From: Lachnospiraceae bacterium UBA3645 | GTDB taxonomy: Bacteria; Bacillota; Clostridia; Lachnospirales; Lachnospiraceae | Length of the DNA stretch: 27,915 nt | Direction: 5' to 3' | Assembly: GCA_002373555.1 (NCBI GenBank) | Contig: DFKM01000243.1 | Location: forward strand, 1-27,915 | Part shown: positions 16,940 to 23,796 of the stretch, in pieces | Position numbering within the stretch: position 1 is the stretch's first letter | Layout of the letters: the number at the start of each line of letters is the position of its first letter | The notes under the pieces: generated by a model | Databases searched by the model: none | What the model was told of the DNA's origin: nothing | The model's input: the letters and a program-made list of their open reading frames with translations, nothing else | Position numbers and translations under genes: made by a program

Positions 16940-18634
16940 TTGAATAACCGATTTCAGATAAAATTTACAGCATTCATGCTGGCGATCGTGCTTTCTGCGG
17001 GTATGCCTGCGGCGGCATTCGCTTCGGCGAATGCAGGAAGCGGCGCAGTGCTTGCGGCAGGTTCCGGTACGGAAACATCCGCAGACAGTAAGGCGCCTTC
17101 TTCGGAAGAGAAGAAGGCAGAGACAGAAGCTCCGACCACGACAGCTGCGCCGGAAACGACAACGGAAGCTCCGACTGTGGCGGTGCAGCCGGAGACGACG
17201 GAAGCGCCTGTTGCCACGACCGCGCAGGCGCCGGAAACTTCCGCAGAAGCGGAACAGCCCGCGGCGGAGACCACTGCGGAAGCGGCTGCGGATCCGACGA
17301 TAGATTCGGGAGAGAATACGACCGCAGAAGCGGAAGAAACGACCGAAAAGAAGAAAAAGAAGAAGGAGAACACGTCGGAAGCCGTGGAAACGACACCCGA
17401 AACAGGTGCGGAGAACGGAGGCTATGATCCTACCGGTGCAGTGTTCTCGGAATCACAGGAGCGTGCTTCGGAATCGGCTGCGGAGGCCTCCTCCATTGCC
17501 GAACAGGAAAGCCTGATGCTGGAATTCCTGCCGATCATTCCGGCAGATATCGTTTTCCCGGAATACAAGCCGGATTTCCGTTTCATCAAGGTGGATAAGA
17601 AGCCGGCCCTCCTGAAGGACAAAAAAGCACTTTATACCAGCAAGGAAAGCGGTGCGAAAGTCGTCGGCGCAGCCGAAGGCGATTCGCTTGTCTATATCCT
17701 TGAAAAAGCAAAAGACTGGTGTTTCGTGGAATCCGGCTATGTGCGCGGTTTTGCGAAGACTTCGGATCTCGAGACCGGCGATGCCGCGAAGACCGAGATG
17801 AAGAAGCAGGAAGCCTGGCAGAAGAAATATCCCGAAGCCGATACGGATCCCTTCGGCCATATCAAGCCCAGGATCGGTCACATGAGCAATCCGGCGTTCG
17901 ATTATACCAGAACGACGACCATGGAGACGCTCGCGGAGAAGCGCTATGCGCTTGCGGCCAAAGAGATCGCGATCTATGACAAGCGCAGCGCGGCGCTGGA
18001 TCGTACCACCGAAGGAAACCATGCGCAGGTCGTCGGTACGCTCACGGAAGGCGGATTGATGTACATCCTGGTGAACCACGGAAAGACGGCTTTCGTCGAG
18101 AGCGGTGATGTCCGCGGATTCGTGAATACAGAGGATGTCCTGAGCGGCGATACCGTAAAGGAACGGGTGGAGAAGCGCGGCGACGACAAATATACGCTCG
18201 CGGAAGAGAAGATCCCGTGGGAAAAGAACAGCGCCGTCTATTATACCATTGAATCGGTCGAGCAGCCCAGAGATCCCGAGCGTGAAGCGGTCATCCGCTT
18301 TGCACTGCAGTTCATCGGATGCCCTTACAAGTGGGGCGGCACCAACCTGACCGGCGGCATCGACTGCTCCGGCTTTGTCCAGGCGGTTTACAGACAATTC
18401 GGCTACAGCCTGCCGAGAACATCCGCGGCACAGCGCAATTACGGCATCCAGATCGACAGCCTGAAGGATGCGCTGCCGGGCGATATCATCTGCTATCAGG
18501 GCCATGTGGCACTGTATCTGGGCAACGGCCAGATCGTGCACGCCAGCAACTCCAAGCCTTATCCGAGAGGCGGCGTGAAGGTCTCGAAGGTCGGCATCCG
18601 TCCGATCATCGGCATCCGGAGAATCATCAAATAA
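16940..18634 (+). CDS. Secreted SH3b-NlpC/P60 cell-wall endopeptidase
   Basis: This 564-residue secreted hydrolase has a signal peptide (1-28, cleavage near AFASA). A long Thr/Ala/Glu/Pro-rich region (about 35-190) interrupted by a Lys run (137-142) follows. Two SH3b-like wall-binding modules (about 222-280 and 340-402) each contain a repeat of the type VESGxVRGF. The C-terminal NlpC/P60 domain (about 443-564) has catalytic Cys476 in DCSGF, His522 in GHVALYLG and His534 in IVHASN. Such enzymes cut D-Glu-DAP or similar peptide bonds in peptidoglycan. The start is TTG at 16940, set by AAGGAG 9 bases upstream; no ATG fits. A poor start codon could limit expression of a potentially lytic enzyme. 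The gene is monocistronic. Confidence 0.93.
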   Translation: MNNRFQIKFTAFMLAIVLSAGMPAAAFASANAGSGAVLAAGSGTETSADSKAPSSEEKKAETEAPTTTAAPETTTEAPTVAVQPETTEAPVATTAQAPETSAEAEQPAAETTAEAAADPTIDSGENTTAEAEETTEKKKKKKENTSEAVETTPETGAENGGYDPTGAVFSESQERASESAAEASSIAEQESLMLEFLPIIPADIVFPEYKPDFRFIKVDKKPALLKDKKALYTSKESGAKVVGAAEGDSLVYILEKAKDWCFVESGYVRGFAKTSDLETGDAAKTEMKKQEAWQKKYPEADTDPFGHIKPRIGHMSNPAFDYTRTTTMETLAEKRYALAAKEIAIYDKRSAALDRTTEGNHAQVVGTLTEGGLMYILVNHGKTAFVESGDVRGFVNTEDVLSGDTVKERVEKRGDDKYTLAEEKIPWEKNSAVYYTIESVEQPRDPEREAVIRFALQFIGCPYKWGGTNLTGGIDCSGFVQAVYRQFGYSLPRTSAAQRNYGIQIDSLKDALPGDIICYQGHVALYLGNGQIVHASNSKPYPRGGVKVSKVGIRPIIGIRRIIK

Positions 18635-18685
18635 CCGGTTTTATCAAATGAATACTGACTCTTTTCCGATATGAAAGAGAGGACG

Positions 18686-18714
18686 GCCGCAGGATTTATC
18701 CTGCGGCTTTTTTT
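18686..18714 (+). terminator. Intrinsic terminator of the NlpC/P60 gene
   Basis: GCCGCAGGA and TCCTGCGGC form a 9-bp stem with a 4-base loop, followed by seven T. Confidence 0.92.
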
Positions 18715-18735
18715 GTCGTAAATTTTTATTTTCCT

Positions 18736-18767
18736 TTAAAGTTCGTTTTAGGTTGCTGCCGTACAAT
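18736..18767 (+). promoter_or_regulatory. Direct-repeat promoter of the VTC/DUF4956 operon
   Basis: Two adjacent 10-mers, TTAAAGTTCG (18736-18745) and TTTTAGGTTG (18746-18755), precede TACAAT (18762-18767) by 6 bases and overlie the place of a -35 box. The same layout stands before the lipoprotein gene at 21364-21395. This resembles sites for OmpR/PhoB-type activators. Confidence 0.6.
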
Positions 18768-18791
18768 CACTGTCGTAAGGAGGCAGGCAGT

Positions 18792-19514
18792 ATGAAAGCA
18801 CAGATGACATTTGCCAGAGTCGAGATCAAATATCTGCTGACAAGACAGCAGCGGGATCAGATCCTTTCCGCCATGGCGGCCCATATGAAGCCGGATGAGT
18901 TCGGGAAGACCTCGATCCGGAATATATATTATGACACGGGAAATTACAGGCTCGTGAGACATTCGATCGAAAAGCCGCCGTATAAGGAAAAGCTCAGAGT
19001 CAGGAGCTACGGCAGTCTGTCGGATCCTTCGGGAAAAGTCTTCGTCGAGCTGAAGAAAAAGTATGACGGGATCGTTTACAAACGACGGCTGTCAGCGCAC
19101 TGGGACGAAGTCACCGAATGGCTCGCCGGCAGGGCTGACAGCCTCCCGGATACCCAGATCGCGAGAGAGATCGAGTATTTTCGGGATCACTACGAGACAT
19201 TGCAGCCTGCGGTGTACCTGTCCTATGACAGGCAGGCGTTCTACGGAAAAGACAACCGGGATCTCCGGATCACGTTTGATGAAAATATCCTGGCGCGGAC
19301 GGACCGGACAGCACTGACCTTTGAACCCTACGGCACGCCGCTGATCCGGCGGGATCAGGCGCTGATGGAGATCAAGGCAGGCGGCGGTTATCCGATGTGG
19401 CTGGTGAAAGCGCTGGCGGAGGCCGGTGCCAGGAAGATGTCATTTTCAAAATACGGGACAGCTTATGAGATGCTGATCCTGGGAAACGAAAGCGGAGGAA
19501 GAAGATATGCTTAA
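18792..19514 (+). CDS. VTC-domain (polyphosphate polymerase-like) protein
   Basis: This 240-residue soluble protein has the VTC tunnel fold, related to the catalytic domain of yeast Vtc4, which makes polyphosphate from ATP. Basic and acidic tunnel residues of the family are visible: EIKYLL (11-16), KLRVRSYG (67-74), VFVELKKKYDG (83-93), KRR (97-99) and ALMEIKAGG near 190. No membrane segment is present, so membrane attachment would come from the DUF4956 partner, whose gene overlaps this one by 8 bases. The start at 18792 has GGAGG 8 bases upstream; the open frame to 18753 lies inside the promoter. Bacterial VTC proteins are little studied, so polyphosphate as product is inferred from the fold. 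Confidence 0.9.
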   Translation: MKAQMTFARVEIKYLLTRQQRDQILSAMAAHMKPDEFGKTSIRNIYYDTGNYRLVRHSIEKPPYKEKLRVRSYGSLSDPSGKVFVELKKKYDGIVYKRRLSAHWDEVTEWLAGRADSLPDTQIAREIEYFRDHYETLQPAVYLSYDRQAFYGKDNRDLRITFDENILARTDRTALTFEPYGTPLIRRDQALMEIKAGGGYPMWLVKALAEAGARKMSFSKYGTAYEMLILGNESGGRRYA

Positions 19515-20199
19515 CACAATTTTCAGCGGTGTTTTTGATACAAGTGCGGTGAGTGCGATCGCGGTATCGCAGTTCATGATCTGCATTGTCTGTGCAGTGA
19601 TTCTGGGCCTGATGATGGCGTTCGCTTACCAGTACCGCGCGAGAGCGACAAAGAGTTTTCTGATCACGCTGGCGCTGCTTCCGGCAGTTGTCTGTGTCGT
19701 GATCATGATGGTCAACGGAAATGTGGGCGCGGGCGTTGCCGTCGCCGGAACGTTCAGTCTGGTGCGGTTCCGTTCGGTGCCGGGTACAGCCAGAGAGATC
19801 GGGATGCTGTTCCTGGCGATGGGGACGGGGCTGATCTGCGGCATGGGATATCTCGGCTACGCGGTGCTTTTCGCGGTGGTCATGACGCTGCTCTATATGC
19901 TGCTGGAGGCGGTGGAATTCGGGGGCACGAAGGCGAACCGGTTCAAGACGGTGCGGATCACGATTCCGGAGGATCTGGATTATACGGGGATTTTTGATGA
20001 TATCTTTTCAAGAAATCTGAAGAAATGGAATCTGTCGCAGGTGAAGAGCACAAATATGGGCAGCATGTTCCGGCTGACCTATGATGTCGAATACAGAGAC
20101 GGGATCAATGAGAAGCGGATGATCGATGATCTGCGCGTGCGGAACGGGAATCTGGAGATCACGGTCTCGAACCAGGATACGGCGGCAGCGGAACTGTAA
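19507..20199 (+). CDS. DUF4956 membrane protein
   Basis: This 230-residue protein has about four transmembrane segments in residues 15-135 (LMICIVCAV..., FLITLALLPAVVCVV, GMLFLAMGTGLICGM, AVLFAVVMTLLYMLL). A conserved loop, GTFSLVRFRSVPGTARE (about 82-98), follows the second span. Residues 140-230 form a cytoplasmic alpha/beta domain. DUF4956 genes commonly sit beside VTC genes in Firmicutes. The pair probably acts as a membrane-bound complex, with the VTC domain synthesising a polymer and this protein anchoring or translocating it, but no function has been shown to my knowledge. Its ATG overlaps the VTC stop by 8 bases, with GGAGGA in the VTC coding end. A terminator follows 30 bases after the stop. 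Confidence 0.9.
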   Translation: MLNTIFSGVFDTSAVSAIAVSQFMICIVCAVILGLMMAFAYQYRARATKSFLITLALLPAVVCVVIMMVNGNVGAGVAVAGTFSLVRFRSVPGTAREIGMLFLAMGTGLICGMGYLGYAVLFAVVMTLLYMLLEAVEFGGTKANRFKTVRITIPEDLDYTGIFDDIFSRNLKKWNLSQVKSTNMGSMFRLTYDVEYRDGINEKRMIDDLRVRNGNLEITVSNQDTAAAEL

Positions 20200-20228
20200 A
20201 ATTGTTTTTCCTTTCCTTCTTTATACTT

Positions 20229-20255
20229 GAACGGCAGCAATGCCGTTCTTTTTTT
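20229..20255 (+). terminator. Intrinsic terminator of the VTC/DUF4956 operon
   Basis: GAACGGCA (20229-20236) and TGCCGTTC (20241-20248) form an 8-bp stem with a GCAA tetraloop, followed by seven T. Confidence 0.93.
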
Positions 20256-20263
20256 GCGCGGGG

Positions 20264-20441
20264 CTGTCATCCTGAGGAGCCTTGGCGACGAAGGATCCCC
20301 GCCATAGAGCCTGCGGTTTTACGAAAGGCGGTCTGCAGCAGCGCCCCCAGAGCTGTCATCCTGAGGAGCCTTGGCGACGAAGGATCCTCGCCGTAGAGAC
20401 TGCGGTTTTACGAAAAAGCGGTCTGCAGCAGCGCCCCCGGC
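20264..20441. repeat. 88-89-bp intergenic repeat, copies A and B in tandem
   Basis: Two adjacent units begin with CTGTCATCCTGAGGAGCC at 20264 and 20353 (89-base period). Each contains GCGACGAAGGATCC, CTGCGGTTTTACGAAA and GGTCTGCAGCAGCGCCCCC. Open frames through them are short and compositional. Similar TGTCATCCTGAG...GAAGGATC elements are widespread intergenic repeats in many bacteria. Confidence 0.85.
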
Positions 20442-20652
20442 GCAGCAGCGTCCCTCCCCGGAACAGGGTCCTCGGATTGCTTCGTTCGCGGACGAAATAT
20501 CTGCACTCCTCCGGTCAAACAAAAGGACGTGTTTGCCCTCCGTCGGCAATTTCGCCGTGAACTGTCGCTCCTCACACACAGTTCCGGAGAGGGAAGCATG
20601 CTGCGCCTTGATTCCTGCGGCCTGTCAGTTTTATGGAAGAAGAGTCCGGGTG
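20442..20652. other. Spacer between repeat pairs, no gene seen
   Basis: This 210-base stretch has no ribosome site followed by a credible frame. It contains GGCAATTTCGCCGTGAACTG and a short palindromic CTCCGGTC/GTTCCGGAG region, in the style of other dispersed intergenic repeats. Confidence 0.4.
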
Positions 20653-20815
20653 CTGTCATCCTGAGGAGCCTTGGTGACGAAGGATCCCCGCCGTAGAATT
20701 TGCGGTTTTACGGAAGGCGGTCTGCAGCGAAGTCCCAGTGCTGTCATCCTGAGGAGCCCTGACGACGAAGGATCCCCGCCGTAAAGTCTTCGGCTTTTCA
20801 GACGGCGGTTACGGA
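20653..20815. repeat. 88-89-bp intergenic repeat, copies C and D in tandem
   Basis: Units start with CTGTCATCCTGAGGAGCC at 20653 and 20741 (88-base period). Copy D is the most diverged: its second half reads TCTTCGGCTTTTCAGACGG where the others have TGCGGTTTTACG. Confidence 0.85.
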
Positions 20816-21136
20816 CGCAATTCCGAAGAAGCTTCCTTGCATCCGTAGGATCTGATCGGAAGCGGAATTCCATTACGGATGCATTTCCGGAAAAGAGTCA
20901 CTGCATCCGTAAATTGCATCCCTGTGAAAGGAGAGTACGCATGAAAACCGGCGCGGATTACGGACGAAAAGAGAGAAAACAATTACTGCATACGTAACTT
21001 TCATCCGCACACCCTGAAAAAACTACGGCTGCAGGCGAATATCAGCACTTTTGCATCCGTAATCAGAAATCATAGGAAGCCGGCGGGTTGCCGGGACTAC
21101 AGCTGCAGAGAGGAAAAACCGCAGCTTCGTCCGTAA
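20809..21136. repeat. Cluster of TTACGGATGCA motifs in both orientations
   Basis: Eight full or one-to-two-mismatch copies of TTACGGATGCA or its reverse complement lie in 330 bases: 20809, 20837, 20873, 20902, 20958, 20987, 21051 and 21128. The pair at 20838-20847 and 20874-20883 is a perfect 10-bp inverted repeat. Spacing is irregular (about 28 to 77 bases), so this is neither a CRISPR nor a simple tandem repeat. Confidence 0.75.
20941..20997 (+). CDS. Possible 18-residue microprotein
   Basis: An ATG at 20941 is preceded by AAAGGAG 6 bases upstream, a perfect ribosome site in otherwise gene-free DNA. It opens an 18-codon frame (MKTGADYGRKERKQLLHT). The product is basic with no membrane segment. 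The frame crosses two of the TTACGGA-type repeat motifs, which argues for chance. I recognise no family. Confidence 0.2.
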   Translation: MKTGADYGRKERKQLLHT

Positions 21137-21214
21137 AAGGCCGTGTCAGGAGGGAGCAGCCACAGGAAAAAAGCCGGGAGAAGACAGAAAAACGAAAGCA
21201 GGAAAGAAGGAAGA

Positions 21215-21272
21215 GAGCAAGTAATAGAGCAAGTAAGAGAGCAAGTAATAGAACAAGCAATAGAGAAAGCAG
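21215..21272. repeat. 12-bp tandem repeat, about five units
   Basis: Units GAGCAAGTAATA, GAGCAAGTAAGA, GAGCAAGTAATA, GAACAAGCAATA and a partial GAGAAAGCAG start at 21215, 21227, 21239, 21251 and 21263. The stretch is purine-rich on the plus strand. Confidence 0.85.
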
Positions 21273-21363
21273 GGATTCTTTTTCCAGGCAAGGATGAAGC
21301 ATGCAGCGGCAGGAAAAGCCCCTTGAATCAGAAAAAAGAAAGACAGCAAGAAAAATTCTTTAC

Positions 21364-21395
21364 TTAAAGCTTGTTTAAGGTTGTCCCTCTATAAT
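21364..21395 (+). promoter_or_regulatory. Direct-repeat promoter of the beta-helical lipoprotein gene
   Basis: TTAAAGCTTG (21364-21373) and TTTAAGGTTG (21374-21383) match at 8 of 10 positions and are followed after exactly 6 bases by a perfect TATAAT (21390-21395). There is no TTGACA-like -35 box; the repeats occupy its place. Base-for-base layout is shared with 18736-18767. Confidence 0.72.
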
Positions 21396-21449
21396 CCGAA
21401 CCGTAAACAGAAAAAACACACAGATCCACGTGATCGGGAGGAGACAGCA

Positions 21450-23327
21450 ATGAAGAAGAATACCAATGAATATAAAGAAAAAATGAGAAAGACAATGATC
21501 AGAAAAAGATTCCTTGCCATGCTGGCCGTCATGGTCCTGGTCCTCTCCGGCTGCGGCAGCAGCCAGGCAGCCGGGAGCAGCGCTGCAGCCGAACAGACAG
21601 CGATCAGCACGGAGGCCGCCGGAAGCACGGCGGCAGAAAGTTCGGAGAACACACAGGCAGGCACGGAAGATGCAGCCGCAGCGAGCACGACAGAAGGATC
21701 CTCCGAAGCGGATACAGCATCTGCCGATACGGAAACAGCCGCCGCAGACAGCAGCGCGGCCATCAATGTCGCAGATCTTTTCTCCGACAGAGATCTTGCC
21801 GGAACCTATGACGAGAGCGAGGCGAAAACCATCAACCTGACCGGCACTTCCGCTTCCACGGATGCTTCCGGCGTCACGATCGACGGCGGCACGATTACCA
21901 TCACCGAAGAAGGCGTATACGTTCTCAGCGGAACGCTGTCGGATGGCATAATCATTGTGGACGCAGCAGATGCGAAAGTCCAGCTGGTCCTGAACAATGC
22001 AGAGATCACTTCGTCGACATCCGCTGCGATCTATGTAAAACAGGCGGACAAGGTGTTTGTCACACTGGCCGAAGGCAGCAGCAATTCTCTGGCCAACGGC
22101 GGCACCTTTACAGCGATCGATGACAACAATATCGATGCCGTGATCTTCGCAAAGGATGACATCACCCTGAACGGCAGCGGCAACCTGACGATCGAATCTC
22201 CCGCCGGCCACGGCGTGGTCTCCAAAGATGAGCTCACGATCACCGGCGGAACTTACACGATCAATGCAGCAAAGAACGGCATGTCCGGCAAGGACAGCAT
22301 TGCAATCGCGGACGGCACATTTAACATCACGGCAGGCGCGGATGCGATCCACGGTGACAATGATGAGGATTCCGCGAAGGGGTTTGTGTACATCGGCGGC
22401 GGCACCTATACGATCAGCGCAGACGATGACGCAATCCATTCGTCTTCCGGGCTTGCGATCACGGACGGCACCATCGATATCACGCAGAGCTATGAAGGCC
22501 TGGAAGGCCTGACGATCGATATCATGGGCGGCGATATCACATTGGTTTCCAGTGATGATGGGCTGAACGCGGCCGGCGGAAATGACAGCAGCGGCGAATT
22601 CGGCGGCGACATGTTCGCGGTGACGGACGGCGCAAATATCAACATTGCCGGCGGTACGGTCAACGTGACCACTTCCGGCGACGGCATCGATTCCAACGGA
22701 AGCATCACGATCAGCGGCGGAACCATCCTTGTATCCGGCCCTGAAAACTCCGGCAACGGCGCGTTTGATTACAACGGAACGGCGACAGTCACCGGCGGGA
22801 CGATCATTGCGGCAGGAGCGAGCGGCATGGCGCAGAATTTCTCCGCAGCGGAAGGACAGGCGGCGGCAATGATCAGCACCGGCACCCAGCAGGCCGGCAC
22901 GACGATCACGGTAAAGGATGCCGATGGAAATGTGATCGCGGAAATGACCGCAGAACACGCTTATGACAGCATCGTGGTCTCGGCGCCTGAGATGCAGACC
23001 GGCGATACGATCACGGTCACGGCAGGAAGCTATGAAGGACAGACAACGCTTGATTCCGCAGTCACCGGCGGTGCCGGCGGCATGGGCGGCTTCGGCGGTC
23101 ACGGCGGAAAAGGCGGTATGAACGGCGGAAATTCCTTCGGCGGCCGTGGGGATCGGCAGAACGCAGACGGAAACAGTGAAGGATTCACCGGCGGTATGCC
23201 GGGCGATGGCGGAAAAGGCGGCTTCGGCGGTCATGGCGGCATGAAAGGCGGCCGCGGCGGCGAATCGCAGGAAGGAACGATGCCGCAGATGTCCGAGGGA
23301 GCAGCGCAGGACAGCAGCGAACAATAA
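21450..23327 (+). CDS. Beta-helical carbohydrate-binding-domain lipoprotein (DUF4353-like)
   Basis: This 625-residue lipoprotein has a basic n-region and hydrophobic core ending in lipobox LSGC (Cys35). An Ala/Thr/Glu/Ser-rich tether (about 36-110) follows. From about 140 to 500 come imperfect turns of a right-handed beta-helix, with repeating patterns such as ITGGTYTI, IADGTFNI, GADAIHGDN and DDDAIHSSSG. This is typical of proteins named 'carbohydrate-binding domain-containing' (DUF4353). The last 100 residues are Gly-rich with Met, His and Lys (GGMGGFGGHGGKGG). The start at 21450 follows GGGAGGAG by 6 bases and the promoter by about 55; the frame open to 21381 overlaps the -10 box and is not used. 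In Clostridia such genes often accompany VTC, DUF4956 and CotH-kinase genes. Ligand unknown. Confidence 0.88.
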   Translation: MKKNTNEYKEKMRKTMIRKRFLAMLAVMVLVLSGCGSSQAAGSSAAAEQTAISTEAAGSTAAESSENTQAGTEDAAAASTTEGSSEADTASADTETAAADSSAAINVADLFSDRDLAGTYDESEAKTINLTGTSASTDASGVTIDGGTITITEEGVYVLSGTLSDGIIIVDAADAKVQLVLNNAEITSSTSAAIYVKQADKVFVTLAEGSSNSLANGGTFTAIDDNNIDAVIFAKDDITLNGSGNLTIESPAGHGVVSKDELTITGGTYTINAAKNGMSGKDSIAIADGTFNITAGADAIHGDNDEDSAKGFVYIGGGTYTISADDDAIHSSSGLAITDGTIDITQSYEGLEGLTIDIMGGDITLVSSDDGLNAAGGNDSSGEFGGDMFAVTDGANINIAGGTVNVTTSGDGIDSNGSITISGGTILVSGPENSGNGAFDYNGTATVTGGTIIAAGASGMAQNFSAAEGQAAAMISTGTQQAGTTITVKDADGNVIAEMTAEHAYDSIVVSAPEMQTGDTITVTAGSYEGQTTLDSAVTGGAGGMGGFGGHGGKGGMNGGNSFGGRGDRQNADGNSEGFTGGMPGDGGKGGFGGHGGMKGGRGGESQEGTMPQMSEGAAQDSSEQ

Positions 23328-23369
23328 ATATCCGGAATAAGCATCCTGATTTTTAATATTAGAAAAGCA

Positions 23370-23740
23370 GGATACCTGAGAGGCTTGAAAAACACCTTCG
23401 GAAAGAGAAAACGGTATCCGGATTTTGAAAAGCTGAAGATGAGGATACAGTTGAGCGCTGAAAAGAGAGTTCAGGAAGCGAAAAAGGTATCTCAGATTTG
23501 CAAAGAAGAAAAAAAGGATACCGTCAGGCGTTGAAAAGAGAGTTCAGGAAGCGAAAAAGGTATCTCGAATTTGCAAAGAAGAAAAAAAGGATACCGTCAG
23601 GCGCTGAAAAGAGAGTTCAGGAAGCAAAAACGGGATCCCAGATTTGCAAAGAAGAAAAATTGGATACACTCAGGAACTGAAAAGAGCGTTCAGGAGGCGA
23701 AAACGGGATCCTGATCTGGCATATTTGAAAATCAGGATCC
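23370..23740. repeat. 73-bp tandem repeat with recurring hairpins
   Basis: GGATAC recurs at 23370, 23443, 23516, 23589 and 23662, and as GGATCC at 23735, exactly every 73 bases. GAAAAGAGAGTTCAGGAAG recurs in the same phase at 23460, 23533, 23606 and 23679. A second site, GGTATC or GGGATC, recurs at 23413, 23486, 23559, 23632 and 23705. It can pair with the next unit's GGATAC across about 24 bases, and the last pairing is a perfect 10-bp stem (23706-23715 with 23731-23740). A 73-base period is not a multiple of 3, so it is not a protein repeat. It fills the gap between two genes. Confidence 0.92.
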
Positions 23741-23796
23741 GTACAGAGACAGATTTACGGCAGGCAGCCGGGAAGAAGACCGGAAAGGAGCAGATG

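Noticed and set aside
20809..21136. CRISPR array
   Set aside because: The repeated motif is only about 11 bases, occurs in both orientations and has irregular spacing. No cas gene is present.
21143..21367. 74-codon frame with an EQVIEQVREQ repeat over the 12-bp tandem repeat
   Set aside because: No ribosome site, composition driven by the repeat, and its end overlaps the -35 region of the next promoter.
21375..23324. Open frame of 649 codons on the minus strand, opposite the beta-helical lipoprotein
   Set aside because: It is almost co-extensive with a gene that has a lipobox, ribosome site and promoter. Its translation lacks any family pattern, and it arises from the GC-rich, Gly/Thr/Ile repeat codon use of the real gene.
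23498..23680. 60-codon Lys/Arg-rich frame in the 73-bp repeats
   Set aside because: The 73-base period shifts frame in every unit, so a protein repeat is not maintained, and no ribosome site precedes it.
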